Assembly (NCBI RefSeq): GCF_011601265.1
Contig: NZ_JAAOLX010000012.1
Coordinates: 1-64,000 of the forward strand
Direction of reading: 5' to 3'
Length of the DNA: 64,000 nucleotides
DNA from: Iodobacter violaceini
GTDB lineage: Bacteria; Pseudomonadota; Gammaproteobacteria; Burkholderiales; Chitinibacteraceae
Positions 26,750 to 35,999 of this stretch are shown here, piece by piece. A program made the position numbers and the translations under genes. The notes under the pieces are model-generated. The model saw only the letters and a program-made list of their open reading frames with translations, had not been told where the DNA came from and searched no databases. Position 1 is the stretch's first letter; each line of letters begins with the position of its first letter.

Positions 26750-27718
26750 TCAGGAAACCGCTTCTTCCTTGAATTTGCCATAGCTCATCATTCGCTCAAA
26801 ACGTGCATCAAGAAGCTCATCAATCGTTTTAGACTGCAGCGTTTTCAGGGTATCCGTCAGATTTTTTTTCATCGTAACCATCATCTGCTGATAATCCCGA
26901 TGCGCGCCGCCTAAGGGCTCGGTAATTACCTTATCGATAATCCCCAGCGTTTTTAAACGATTTGCGGTAATACCCAATGCCTCGGCTGCATCTGGTGCTT
27001 TTTCTGCGGTTTTCCACAAAATAGACGCACAACCTTCTGGCGAGATCACCGAATAAGTAGAGTACTGCAGCATCTGCACCACATCACCCACTGCAATCGC
27101 CAAAGCTCCGCCAGATCCGCCTTCGCCAATCACCGTGCAAATCACCGGTATCCTGAGCTTAGCCATCTCAAACAGATTACGGCCAATTGCCTCTGACTGC
27201 CCGCGTTCCTCCGCACCGATCCCCGGATATGCACCTGGCGTATCAATAAAGGTAATCAGCGGGATGTTAAATTTTTCCGCCAGCTTCATCAGGCGTAAAG
27301 CCTTACGATAACCCTCGGGGCGCGGCATACCAAAATTGCGGTATTGCCGGTCTTTGGTATCCCGACCCTTCTGATGCCCGATCACCATCACCGACTGGCC
27401 GTTAAAACGAGCCAGGCCGCCGATAATCGCTGCATCATCTGCATAGCTGCGATCGCCATGCAGTTCTTCAAAATCCGTACACAGTGCCTTAATATAATCA
27501 AGGGTGTAAGGACGCTGCGGGTGGCGGGCCACCTGCGAAATCTGCCACGATGCTAATTTTGAATAGATCGTTTTTGTTAATTCCTGGCTCTTTTTTTCGA
27601 GATGGCCAATCTCTACAGAAATATCAACGGCGGAATCGTCTTGAACGAAGCGCAATTCTTCGATCTTGTTCTCAAGCTCCGCGATTGGCTGCTCGAAATC
27701 GAGAAAGGTCGTTTTCAT
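26750..27718 (-). CDS. accA: Acetyl-CoA carboxylase carboxyltransferase subunit alpha
   Basis: A 322-residue subunit of the carboxyltransferase that makes malonyl-CoA for fatty-acid synthesis, working with AccD. The start [19 protein letters not shown] at 27718 has AGGAGA upstream; the frame continues further without support. Key stretches are [26 protein letters not shown] and the oxyanion region [14 protein letters not shown]. The length is normal. tilS follows in the same direction. Confidence 0.95.
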   Translation of the reverse strand: MKTTFLDFEQPIAELENKIEELRFVQDDSAVDISVEIGHLEKKSQELTKTIYSKLASWQISQVARHPQRPYTLDYIKALCTDFEELHGDRSYADDAAIIGGLARFNGQSVMVIGHQKGRDTKDRQYRNFGMPRPEGYRKALRLMKLAEKFNIPLITFIDTPGAYPGIGAEERGQSEAIGRNLFEMAKLRIPVICTVIGEGGSGGALAIAVGDVVQMLQYSTYSVISPEGCASILWKTAEKAPDAAEALGITANRLKTLGIIDKVITEPLGGAHRDYQQMMVTMKKNLTDTLKTLQSKTIDELLDARFERMMSYGKFKEEAVS

Positions 27719-28012
27719 GCTGCTCTCCTGCTGCGCGCGACTAAAGCAGCCCTGAATATAGGCTGCCCGAAAAATTCGTGGATCATACAGCAAGCAGAGC
27801 AAGCGCCCAAGATGCGCGCGCACCGAATATTTCCTGAATTCACCACACCCTCGCTAGTCCTTTGTTTCATATAGAAACTTTATTCAAAGCAAAGCATGAA
27901 TAAAACAGCCGCCTTTCATAAAATCTCTCTACAAATCAAAGCTCTAATAGATAACAGAGGCAGGAAAGAACAATCTGAGCCTCTGCCCAAACACGCTCAG
28001 CACGTGCAAAAA

Positions 28013-28429
28013 TCAGCTTCGAAACACGATGTCCGCCCGGATTCCTACTTTCTGCAAGGCCTTGCGGCTCTTAATATTCAGCACCACCGGCGCCTGAGTA
28101 TTGGCCGTGATTTCACGCCCCTCTTCAAACGGGCGGGACAATAGTAATAATAAAACCGCGTCTTCGGCCTGCTCCAGCTCAATCAAAGCACACTCTTCAT
28201 CGCTGAGCGACACTTCATACGTCAAACCCAGATGTTCAACCTGTACCAGGCTAAAGCTCAGATCTGCATCATCCAGAGACTGCAGCCAGCGCACACGCGG
28301 ATTAGGCTGTTCTTCATGCAGCAATTTATAGCGGGTGCAATCTTCAAACCCCGGCATACCTAAAGGAAATGTCAGCACTGTTTCCGGATCAATCTCTATC
28401 TCACCAAAACGCGTATTTAATGTTTGCAT
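28013..28429 (-). CDS. fliW: Flagellar assembly factor FliW
   Basis: A 138-residue FliW homologue with the family stretches TRFGEIEIDPETVLTFPLGMPGFED and APVVLNIKSRKALQ. FliW is a CsrA antagonist that binds flagellin and links its export to translation. In several bacteria fliW neighbours csrA, but no csrA is seen here. The C-terminus (GIRADIVFRS) is complete. It is a single gene with a long, non-coding upstream region. Confidence 0.9.
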   Translation of the reverse strand: MQTLNTRFGEIEIDPETVLTFPLGMPGFEDCTRYKLLHEEQPNPRVRWLQSLDDADLSFSLVQVEHLGLTYEVSLSDEECALIELEQAEDAVLLLLLSRPFEEGREITANTQAPVVLNIKSRKALQKVGIRADIVFRS

Positions 28430-29064
28430 GATCTATCCACGGGAAAAGTTAAAAACAATCAAAATATAATAAATACAGCCTGAGCCCTGCGCGCCGTAAG
28501 CTGACGCAATCAGCGGCGCATCACCTTACAAGACAAGGCAAATAGCCACATAGTATAGATTAAATAAGCGCGTATTTTTCTATTGCACTTTGCAAGATGC
28601 GATATTGATCCTGGTTAAAAAAATTAACACTCCCAATCCTGCCTGCTGTATTTGATTGATAATACCGCCCATTCTCAATTCCACCGGCATATTCAAACAA
28701 TGAACGCATTTCAATAGCAACAGCAATCAATGCCGCTATTACCCAGCAATCACCCTACATTGTTAACCTTAGGGTGATTGGTAAGCAAATGATTAATAAA
28801 CGTAATCATCCTGCTTTTTTACACGGATAACCGTCCCTTAAACCCTAAGCAAACAAACGCTTGTCGCAGGAACAATATAAATCTTCATTTCTTCAGCAAT
28901 TAAAGTATAAAATGAGCAATGTTCCTGGCAAATGAGCAAGTCTTTTTCTGAGCGGAACACGGCCTTTATACTTTACAAAGATAAAAGCCATATATTTGCA
29001 GTTTACCCATTCATCTTTTGAAAATTATCATCGCCGCTTTAATCAATGGTGATCAAGGTTCTTT
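28430..29064. other. 635-bp intergenic region with a hairpin and a possible gene remnant
   Basis: The region is AT-rich. A CAATCACCCTA/TAGGGTGATTG inverted repeat (28748-28780) and a GCGCCG/CGGCGC repeat (about 28490-28518) are visible. One minus-strand frame with a protein-like sequence lies at 28560-28754 and is listed separately. No confident promoter for the downstream binding-protein gene could be assigned. Confidence 0.45.
28560..28754 (-). other. Possible small ORF or gene remnant with a GDCW motif
   Basis: An open stretch of 64 codons reads GDCWVIAALIAVAIEMRS and continues with a protein-like segment ending in QYRILQSAIEKYALI. Only an internal TTG (28730) or ATG (28709, giving 49 residues) could serve as starts, and neither has a ribosome site. 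The GDCWxxAAL pattern resembles the active-site region of calpain-like cysteine peptidases, but the match is short, partly lies in an inverted repeat, and no His/Asn partner is visible. It may be a decayed gene or chance. Confidence 0.22.
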
Positions 29065-29856
29065 ATGCTACGTATATTTATTGCAAGCTTATTAAGTGCT
29101 CTCAGCCTGATGGCCCACGCTGATTTAGTCGACACCATCAAGACGCGCGGCGTTTTAGTTGTAGGTATCTTGCCTGACAACCCGCCTTTTGCCAGACGCA
29201 ATGACAATCAGACCTTTTCTGGCTATGACATTGACTATGCATCACTGATTGCCAGAAAAATGGGGGTTAAGCTTAAAGTACAAGATCTCGATCCCGGTGA
29301 GCGCATTACCAGCCTGAAATCAGGTAAGGTTGATATCCTGGTGGCCGCCTTCACTAAAACACCTGAGCGTGAGCGTGAAGTCAGCTGCAGCCTTGGTTAT
29401 TTTGTCGCCGCACAAAAAGCCTTAACACGCAAAGGCCGCTTTACTACATCTGAATCGCTGGCGAATGCGCGTTTAGGTGCATCAAAAGGAACAACAGGCG
29501 AAACTGTATCCCGTAAGCTTTATCCTAAAGCCAGCATGACCACCTTTGCCGACATTCCCGATGCCACTCGTGCGCTTGAACAAGGCACAATTGATGCAGT
29601 GATGAATGATGAGCCAACTTTGGCCGCAGCATTAAATAAAATGCCAAACAAAGCACAATATGAAATATCAAATTACTCCAACACCACTGAAATTCTGGCT
29701 GTAGCAACTAAATTAGGTGAAAAACGCCTGATGGGCCTGATCAATGAATCATTAGTTGAATCAGAACAAAGCGGTGAAGCAGTACAAATCTTTAATCGCT
29801 GGTTTGGGCCACAAACAAATACACCATTTCCACGTACATTCCGCATTCAAAACTAA
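29065..29856 (+). CDS. Amino acid ABC transporter substrate-binding protein (solitary)
   Basis: A 263-residue family-3 solute-binding protein. The signal peptide is MLRIFIASLLSALSLMAHA. The mature protein shows family motifs: LVDTIKTRGVLVVGILPDNPPFA, FSGYDIDYASLIARKMG, and AFTKTPEREREVSCS. It resembles polar amino acid or glutamate/aspartate binders, but the ligand is unresolved. AAGG precedes the start. No permease or ATPase genes are nearby. Confidence 0.87.
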   Translation: MLRIFIASLLSALSLMAHADLVDTIKTRGVLVVGILPDNPPFARRNDNQTFSGYDIDYASLIARKMGVKLKVQDLDPGERITSLKSGKVDILVAAFTKTPEREREVSCSLGYFVAAQKALTRKGRFTTSESLANARLGASKGTTGETVSRKLYPKASMTTFADIPDATRALEQGTIDAVMNDEPTLAAALNKMPNKAQYEISNYSNTTEILAVATKLGEKRLMGLINESLVESEQSGEAVQIFNRWFGPQTNTPFPRTFRIQN

Positions 29857-29866
29857 GACCGCTCCG

Positions 29867-29912
29867 ATTAAATCCGCACACCCGAAATGCTTATCGGGGA
29901 TGCGGATTTAAT
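29867..29912 (+). terminator. Nested hairpin after the solitary binding protein gene
   Basis: ATTAAATCCGCA and TGCGGATTTAAT form an outer 12-bp stem enclosing a smaller CCGA/TCGG stem. There is no strong T-tract, so it may work as a weak terminator or a 3'-end stabiliser. Confidence 0.5.
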
Positions 29913-30976
29913 TCCGGATAATTGCCTGAACCAAAATAATGAAACTAAAAAGCATCATATAAAGCACAGAAAGCCCTGGAGCCACGCTTCATCTTATAAA
30001 TAATAAAATACGCTCAGCCAACGCGCCCCACATCAACGGTGTTTATGCGATCTTCCCCCTCAGTTCACCAATAGAACCGGCTACTTAATCACAGCAATGC
30101 TTTGCTCACTGATTGCATAGCTTAAGCCAGGATCGATAGCAAAAATCTTACTAATGAGCGAATTGTAAATTTCAGCGGCAAAGCCAGCAAGTCACGCAAT
30201 CCAATCCACGCCCCCTTAGCCCAAAATTGCCCAATCCTGAGCCTGCCATCCCACTGAAGCGCTATAGTCCTGGCATTGGCTGCGATCAAAGCAAATACCT
30301 GCCGGCCCCCAAGCAGTGCCCCCGCCCAATAAAAAAACTGCGACGCTGATACGGGCAGGATTAATCAAAGCAGAAAACGCAGAATCAGCATGAATAGTTT
30401 CACACCGAAGATAAGCAACCTGGATATTACATTGCGAGCCATCGGGCTTGCTCCGGCCATCACCCCTTAGCAAGTTCACACACAAGAGCAGAAGTGCGAA
30501 TGGCAATAGCGGGCGGATCGAGAGATTGATCCTGATCGTTTTTAAAACTGAAGAAACAGTACCCCCTCCCCCGCGATCGTTTACTTAACGCTATACCTCG
30601 TCACCATCCAAGTATTCCAGCCAAAGCTGAATCCAGATGGGAGCCTGCGGGATGATGTGCCGGGTACGTGCAAGATGGTCTGTTTCAGGACAGAACATAA
30701 TTTTTCCAAAGAAGATGAGTAAGCACGGCAGCATCCTCTTTTTGCTGCACCGCAACACTGAGAAACATCAATTTGCAAGCAACTACCTGCTGTTTAACAG
30801 GTCAAAAACCAATTATTACCAAGGCAAACCATCCAAGTCATTGCTGAGCAATAATATTCAAAAATACCGCGAAAAAGCCAGCAGAAAGAGCATTACTCAT
30901 CACTTAACCCACGTTCTTCCTCAAAGCACTCTGGAATTTGTATTCTTCCAAACAAACCAATACCTTCGTCACGAGC
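29913..30976. other. Long gene-poor region
   Basis: More than 1 kb without a recognisable gene. A 96-residue minus-strand frame (30216-30506) and a 118-residue plus-strand frame (30637-30993) exist, but neither has a ribosome site or a recognisable family, and the second runs into the M13 peptidase terminator. The stretch could be a decayed gene or hold small RNAs; nothing specific can be supported. Confidence 0.4.
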
Positions 30977-31010
30977 AAAAAAAATGGCACTAAAGAAATC
31001 CTTTAGTGCC
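30977..31010 (-). terminator. Terminator of the M13 peptidase gene
   Basis: GGCACTAAAG and CTTTAGTGCC (10 bp) enclose a 5-base loop and are followed on the minus strand by eight Ts. Confidence 0.9.
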
Positions 31011-31026
31011 TTATTTCAAACCATCC

Positions 31027-33033
31027 TTACCAGATACGGATACGCTCTTTGCTCGGTTTATACATGCCATCGCCTTCTTTTACGCTAAAGGCTTTATAAA
31101 ATGCATCGCTATTTACCGCTGCACCATTGGCACGGAATTGGCCGGGGCTGTGGGGGTCGGTCAGCAGCAATTGCAGAGTCATGGGCTCGCGCATTTTGCT
31201 GGCCCATACCTGACTCCATCCTAAAAAGAAGCGCTGCTCACCGGTGTGGCCATCTATTTTTTCGGCAGGTTTGCCCCCTAAAGATAATTGATAGGCTTTA
31301 TATGCCACAGCCAAACCTGATAAATCCGCAATATTCTCGCCAAGAGTAAGTTTGCCATTAACGTGCTTACCCGGAATGGCTTCATAAGCATCATACTGAG
31401 CGACTAATTTGCTGGTCAGCGAGGTAAATTCCTTTTTATCCTGCTTTCCCCACCAGTTTTTTAAATTACCGTCGCCATCATACTGGCTGCCCTGGTCATC
31501 AAAACCATGGGATATTTCATGGCCAATAACGCCGCCAATTGCACCGTAATTAACGGCATCATCTGCCGCAGGATCAAAGAATGGCGCTTGCAATATCGCT
31601 GCGGGGAACACAATTTCATTCATACTGGGATTGTAATAGGCATTAACAGTTTGCGGTGTCATCCCCCATTTTTTGCGATCAATGGGTTTTCCTAATTTAT
31701 TCAGCTCACGCGCGCTGGAGAATAACTGGGCACGTTGCAAGTTACCTAATAAATCATCTGCCTTAATCTCTAAACTACTGTAATCAATCCATTGCTCCGG
31801 ATAGCCAATTTTCACAGTAAATTTGGCTAGTTTTTGCTGTGCTTTTACCTTTGTTGCGGCACTCATCCAGCTTAAATCTTTAATTGAGCTGCGATAAGAT
31901 GCTAATAGGTTATTTACCATCACATCCATTTTAGCTTTTGCTTCGGGCGTAAAATACTTTGCAACATATAATTCGCCCACCGCCTCACCCAAGCTGCCGT
32001 TTGTGGCTGCAATTGCTCTTTTCCAGCGCGGCTTTTGCTCTGGCACGCCTGACAAAGCCTTCCCGTGAAAATCGAAAGATAAATCCGTATATACTTTGGG
32101 TAAAGCATTAGCGTATTGGTCTAAAACCTTAAATTTAAGCCATACTTTTACCGTAGCTAAGGGTGTTTTAGCCAGGGTTTCACTCATTGATTTGATATAG
32201 CCGGGCTGGGAAACAATAACTGGCCCTGCTTTACCTGCTATACCCATCGCCTGCCAATATTCATCCCACGCAAAATCAGGCGCCAGTTTTTTTAATTCGG
32301 CCAGTGATTTTTTATTATAGGTTTTTTGCGGATCGCGATTATCTACTTTTGTCCATTGCGCTTTGGCCAGTTCGGTTTCGAATGCCAGCAAGGATGCAAC
32401 ATCGACCTCTTCTTCGCCTGATAGCTTTAATAAACTTTCAACATAAGTGCTTAAGGCTTTACGTGCAGCAATGAATTTTTCATCCGATTTTAAATAATAA
32501 TCCCGGTCAGGCAAGCTTAAACCCGATTGGTGGACATTCACGATGTAGGCCGTTGAATTCTTATCATCCTGCCCCACATAAATACCCAGAGGGGCATAGA
32601 GCCCAGCCTTGCTCAACAGGGCTAATTGCTCTGCCAGCGCCTTGCTATTTTTGATCGCGGCAATATCTGCAAAAATGGATTGCAAAGGCGCTAAACCACG
32701 CTGCTCAATCAAGCTTTCATTCATGTAGCTTTGATATAAATCGCCTACTTTTTTTGCGGCCGGGTCAAATGCCGTATTTTGTGCAGCCATTTCTACAATT
32801 TCACGCACCTGGGCTTCTGCGCGATCACGCAAAATTAAAAATGCGCCATGCGAGGGCTTATCGCTGGGTATTTCAGTGTTTTTTAACCATGTTCCATTCA
32901 CGGCCTGATATAAATCATCCTGCACCCGGACACTTTGATCAAAATGCTCAGAATCAAGTCCGGAGCGGGATGCTGCTTGTACACCCATAGCCAAAGAGGC
33001 AGCAATCATGGTTAACACGAGCTTTTGTTTCAT
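31027..33033 (-). CDS. M13 family (neprilysin-like) metallopeptidase
   Basis: A 668-residue exported zinc peptidase of the PepO/neprilysin family. The signal peptide is MKQKLVLTMIAASLAMGVQA. Zinc ligands are in HEISH (505-509) and the Glu of GENIADLSG (566); the NAYY-type substrate-binding segment (NAYYNPSMNEIVFPAAIL) precedes them. Length is normal for the family. It probably degrades peptides in the periplasm. GAGG lies at good distance before the start. It is divergent from flgM. Confidence 0.93.
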   Translation of the reverse strand: MKQKLVLTMIAASLAMGVQAASRSGLDSEHFDQSVRVQDDLYQAVNGTWLKNTEIPSDKPSHGAFLILRDRAEAQVREIVEMAAQNTAFDPAAKKVGDLYQSYMNESLIEQRGLAPLQSIFADIAAIKNSKALAEQLALLSKAGLYAPLGIYVGQDDKNSTAYIVNVHQSGLSLPDRDYYLKSDEKFIAARKALSTYVESLLKLSGEEEVDVASLLAFETELAKAQWTKVDNRDPQKTYNKKSLAELKKLAPDFAWDEYWQAMGIAGKAGPVIVSQPGYIKSMSETLAKTPLATVKVWLKFKVLDQYANALPKVYTDLSFDFHGKALSGVPEQKPRWKRAIAATNGSLGEAVGELYVAKYFTPEAKAKMDVMVNNLLASYRSSIKDLSWMSAATKVKAQQKLAKFTVKIGYPEQWIDYSSLEIKADDLLGNLQRAQLFSSARELNKLGKPIDRKKWGMTPQTVNAYYNPSMNEIVFPAAILQAPFFDPAADDAVNYGAIGGVIGHEISHGFDDQGSQYDGDGNLKNWWGKQDKKEFTSLTSKLVAQYDAYEAIPGKHVNGKLTLGENIADLSGLAVAYKAYQLSLGGKPAEKIDGHTGEQRFFLGWSQVWASKMREPMTLQLLLTDPHSPGQFRANGAAVNSDAFYKAFSVKEGDGMYKPSKERIRIW

Positions 33034-33193
33034 TCAAACCTCATCAATAAGCAGCAGGCCGCTTAGTCAATTAAAACAATCATTAAGATCAATGAATCCC
33101 AGTCTGTGGCATATAATGCCTCAAGGCTGTCCGAACATGAAAGGAAATCAGAGATGAATGATAAAATACATCTAATTTAAATAAATGAAGTAC

Positions 33194-33220
33194 TAAAGTT
33201 TTTACGGATCAGGTCGATAC
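33194..33220 (+). promoter_or_regulatory. FliA (sigma-28) promoter of flgMN
   Basis: TAAAGTTT (33194-33201), 11 bases, then GTCGATAC (33213-33220) match the FliA consensus TAAAGTTT-N11-GCCGATAA closely. It lies about 60 bases before the flgM start. Late-class flagellar control of flgM by the sigma factor it inhibits is the established feedback arrangement. Confidence 0.85.
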
Positions 33221-33276
33221 TTGGCATAATGACAGTACATAAAGTCACACTGGCCAGTGACGAAGGATGACATACC

Positions 33277-33561
33277 ATGAAAATCGATCAAAACAAGCCT
33301 CTGAATACGACGCCCAGCCGCAGCAGCGAGCGTACTGCGAGCACACCCGCCGCAAGTACGGAGCGCGCTAAAACAGACAGCGTAACGATTAATCCACTGG
33401 CGGCTAAGCTGAATCAAATCGAGCAGAACTCAAAGCCTGCTTTTGATACTGAGCGTGTTGAATCACTCAAAAAAGCCATCAGCGAAGGGCGGTTCACCGT
33501 GCGCACAGAGGCCATCGCCGGCAAAATCATTCAAAGTGCTCAAGAACTACTAGGCAAGTGA
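33277..33561 (+). CDS. flgM: Anti-sigma-28 factor FlgM
   Basis: A 94-residue FlgM homologue. The N-terminal half is Ser/Thr/Ala-rich and probably disordered; the C-terminal half (DTERVESLKKAISEGRFTVRTEAIAGKII) is the FliA-binding region. FlgM holds sigma-28 inactive until the hook is complete and FlgM is exported through the flagellar type III system. It is one base upstream of flgN and driven by the FliA promoter at 33194-33220. Confidence 0.92.
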   Translation: MKIDQNKPLNTTPSRSSERTASTPAASTERAKTDSVTINPLAAKLNQIEQNSKPAFDTERVESLKKAISEGRFTVRTEAIAGKIIQSAQELLGK

Positions 33562-33562
33562 A

Positions 33563-34027
33563 ATGACCACAGACTCGCCTTTAAATACCCTGCTGACTGA
33601 AGCCATCAGCAGCATGCAAACTTTATTAGACTTACTTCAAAAAGAACAAAGTCATTTAATTGCCAATGAACTGGATCCACTGCTGGTACTCACTACAGAG
33701 AAACAGGCCTCAGCAATCGATGCTGAGCACGCCGGACAAGCGCTCAGTCAGTTCTTCAGTGCTCAGGGCATTGATCCGCAGCATGATGCCAATACATGGA
33801 TCACAGAGCAGCACCCTCATGCACTGAGCCAGTGGCAGACACTTTTAGAAATCACCCGTCAGGCATCCGCATTTAACAGCAGTAATGGCAAATTAATTGA
33901 AACCCGCCAGCAGCTGATTAATGGCTTTATGCAGCAAATTTTAGATGCCAGCCACAGCCGTCCGCTTTATGCTCCGGATGGCAAATTTACCTCGCTGCCG
34001 CAAGGACAAAGACGCGATTTAGCCTAA
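33563..34027 (+). CDS. flgN: Flagellar export chaperone FlgN
   Basis: A 154-residue, largely alpha-helical FlgN homologue. Characteristic is the segment SSNGKLIETRQQLINGFMQQILDA near the C-terminus. FlgN chaperones hook-filament junction proteins FlgK and FlgL before export. It is cotranscribed with flgM. Its stop overlaps that of the convergent NlpC gene by four bases. Confidence 0.88.
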   Translation: MTTDSPLNTLLTEAISSMQTLLDLLQKEQSHLIANELDPLLVLTTEKQASAIDAEHAGQALSQFFSAQGIDPQHDANTWITEQHPHALSQWQTLLEITRQASAFNSSNGKLIETRQQLINGFMQQILDASHSRPLYAPDGKFTSLPQGQRRDLA

Positions 34028-34551
34028 GGGTTGAGGGCCATCAGGCTGCGCCCGCCTTCAAAGCGTTGTGCAAAATACGGGGTGGATAACGATTCAACCC
34101 TTATTTTTCCTTTAGATGACGGCGCATGAATAAAGCGCCCGTCTCCCAAGTAAATTCCCATATGTGAAAACGCTCTGCCCAGTGTATTAAAAAACACAAG
34201 ATCTCCTGCCTGCAATTGATCGCTTGCAACAGGCCGGGCCAGGCTGGCAATTTGTGCCGCATTATGCGGCAGCACCGCACCTACAGCATTTTTGTACACA
34301 AAGCTCACCATACCACTGCAATCCAGGCCCGCTTCCGGATTACTACCCCCAAACTGATAACTGACATCCAGCAGGCCCAGCGCGTACATGACGATCTCGC
34401 GCCCCGCCCCTGCTGCCTGAATATTGCTCAAGGATTTAGATGCCGGGTAAGCCACTTTGGTGCGGGTAGGCGTGGAGCTGCATGCGCTTAACACCAAAAT
34501 ACTCAGCAAAATAATCTTTCTCAATCTGAATCCTTTAACAAACTCAGCCAT
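34024..34551 (-). CDS. NlpC/P60 family lipoprotein endopeptidase
   Basis: A 175-residue lipoprotein with lipobox LSAC (Cys24) after a hydrophobic segment. The NlpC/P60 domain spans about 50-170, with catalytic Cys78 in LDCSGMV, His in FSHMGIYLG and a third polar residue (FIHAP). Enzymes of this type cleave peptidoglycan stem peptides (like Spr/MepS). The start overlaps the end of the upstream acetyltransferase gene by 8 bases, so the two are coupled. Confidence 0.9.
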   Translation of the reverse strand: MAEFVKGFRLRKIILLSILVLSACSSTPTRTKVAYPASKSLSNIQAAGAGREIVMYALGLLDVSYQFGGSNPEAGLDCSGMVSFVYKNAVGAVLPHNAAQIASLARPVASDQLQAGDLVFFNTLGRAFSHMGIYLGDGRFIHAPSSKGKIRVESLSTPYFAQRFEGGRSLMALNP

Positions 34552-35065
34552 CCACTGGATTTTCAGGTGTAGGCAAAATCAATTGATAAAAAGCTAAATC
34601 CAGCCAGCGGCCAAATTTAAATCCTGATTGTTTAATCGTGCCTGCATGGCTAAAGCCAAGCTGCAGGTGCAGCGCAATGCTCGCGGTGTTTTCAGCATCG
34701 ATTCCGCCAATTAAGGTGTGATAACCCTGCTCCTGCGCTTTTTCAATAATAAGCAGTAATAGTTTTTTACCCAAACCCTGGCCACGATAATCAGGATGGA
34801 TATAAATTGAATGTTCAATAGCATATTTATAGGCCGGGCGCACTCTGAATGCACCATAGCTGGCAAAGCCTAATAAAACACCCGCATTATTTTCAAATCC
34901 CAGCACAGGTAATTGTCTGGCTTCTTTATCAGCAAACCAATCTACCATACTGGCTAATGGCCTTGGGGTGTAATCATAAAGCGCCGTAGAGTTTTCAATC
35001 GCTTCATTGAATATATAGAGAATTTGCTCGGCATGCCGTGCATAAGTACAAGAAACAATCCGCAT
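34544..35065 (-). CDS. GNAT family N-acetyltransferase (phosphinothricin acetyltransferase-like)
   Basis: A 173-residue GNAT enzyme. The acetyl-CoA loop is IHPDYRGQGLGKKLL, and the segment TLIGGIDAENTASIALHLQLGF is typical of the Pat/MddA group that acetylates phosphinothricin or methionine derivatives. The true acceptor is not determinable. It heads a two-gene unit with the NlpC/P60 lipoprotein. Confidence 0.87.
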   Translation of the reverse strand: MRIVSCTYARHAEQILYIFNEAIENSTALYDYTPRPLASMVDWFADKEARQLPVLGFENNAGVLLGFASYGAFRVRPAYKYAIEHSIYIHPDYRGQGLGKKLLLLIIEKAQEQGYHTLIGGIDAENTASIALHLQLGFSHAGTIKQSGFKFGRWLDLAFYQLILPTPENPVDG

Positions 35066-35094
35066 TATTTACTCTTAGCTTGTTTAATTTAATC

Positions 35095-35135
35095 AAAAAA
35101 AAACACCTCAGGAGCAATCCTTCGGTGTTTTTTTG
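35095..35135 (-). terminator. Terminator of nagB
   Basis: AAAACACC and GGTGTTTT form the stem around a 16-base loop with an inner AGGA/TCCT pair. A- and T-runs flank it on both sides. Confidence 0.75.
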
Positions 35136-35171
35136 CAAAAACAGCCCTCTGCAAGAGAAGGCAGCAATCTG

Positions 35172-35906
35172 TTAAGAGTGCGAACGCTTGTAATCTACAT
35201 CGCAATCGGTCAGTACAATCACACGAGGATGTGTCTGCAAGAAAGAAGCCGGCACTTGGGTGGTGATTGGGCCATTTAAAGTTCGGTCAAGGATTTCAGC
35301 TTTTTCTGCGCCTTTAACCACGAGCAGAATTGATTTTGCGTGCAAAATAGAACCCATGCCCATTGTTAATGCATGCGTTGGCACTTCATCAATGCTGTTA
35401 AAAAAGCGTTTATTGGCTTCACGTGTTTCCGGTTTTAAAGTCACTTTATGGGTAAAGCGCGATAAGGCTTCATCAGGTTCATTAAAGCCAATATGGCCAT
35501 TATGCCCGATCCCCAAGATTTGCATATCAACAAGGCCTTTCTGATAAATCAGCTCATCATAACGACGGCCTTCTTCATCCAGATCTTCGGCATTGCCATT
35601 TGGCACATAGGTATTTTCAGTGCGAATGTCGATATGATTAAACAGGTGGCTATTCATAAAGCTGCGATACGATTCCGGATGAGTAACTGGCAAACCAGCA
35701 TATTCATCCAAATTAAATGTTGTTACTTCTTTAAAGCTCACCAGCCCCTGCTGATACGTCTTTACTATTTCCTGGTAAATGCCAACAGGGGTGCTACCTG
35801 TTGCCATACCGAGGATTGCATTAGGCTTGGTGCGGACAATAGACAGTAATAAATCAGCACCTACGCGATTCAGTTCATTTTGATCTTTGAATTTATGTAA
35901 AATCAT
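35172..35906 (-). CDS. nagB: Glucosamine-6-phosphate deaminase
   Basis: A 244-residue enzyme converting glucosamine-6-phosphate to fructose-6-phosphate and ammonia, the last step of amino-sugar (chitin) catabolism. Motifs are GMATGSTPVGIY (phosphate site), NLDEYAGL and GIGHNGHIGFNEP (active site). The length is slightly short of the E. coli enzyme (266), as in other shorter NagB forms. No nagA, nagC or PTS gene is adjacent, unlike in enterobacteria. Confidence 0.93.
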   Translation of the reverse strand: MILHKFKDQNELNRVGADLLLSIVRTKPNAILGMATGSTPVGIYQEIVKTYQQGLVSFKEVTTFNLDEYAGLPVTHPESYRSFMNSHLFNHIDIRTENTYVPNGNAEDLDEEGRRYDELIYQKGLVDMQILGIGHNGHIGFNEPDEALSRFTHKVTLKPETREANKRFFNSIDEVPTHALTMGMGSILHAKSILLVVKGAEKAEILDRTLNGPITTQVPASFLQTHPRVIVLTDCDVDYKRSHS

Positions 35907-35999
35907 GATTGTGTGAATTCCGAAATAAGTAAAACAACCTAGATACTATACGTCAACTGAATAAGATTTGTTGATGCAAACCACATCCCGCACAAAAAA

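Noticed and set aside
30216-30506. 96-codon minus-strand frame in the gene-poor region
   Set aside because: No ribosome site, no recognisable domain, and composition not clearly coding.
30637-30993. 118-codon plus-strand frame before the M13 peptidase terminator
   Set aside because: It runs into the terminator hairpin, lacks a ribosome site and has a Lys/Asn/Ser/Gln-rich sequence without a domain.
31027-31050. Apparent lack of the C-terminal CxxW motif in the M13 peptidase
   Set aside because: Many bacterial M13 members end in a RVKIW-like sequence without the cysteine, so it is not unusual.
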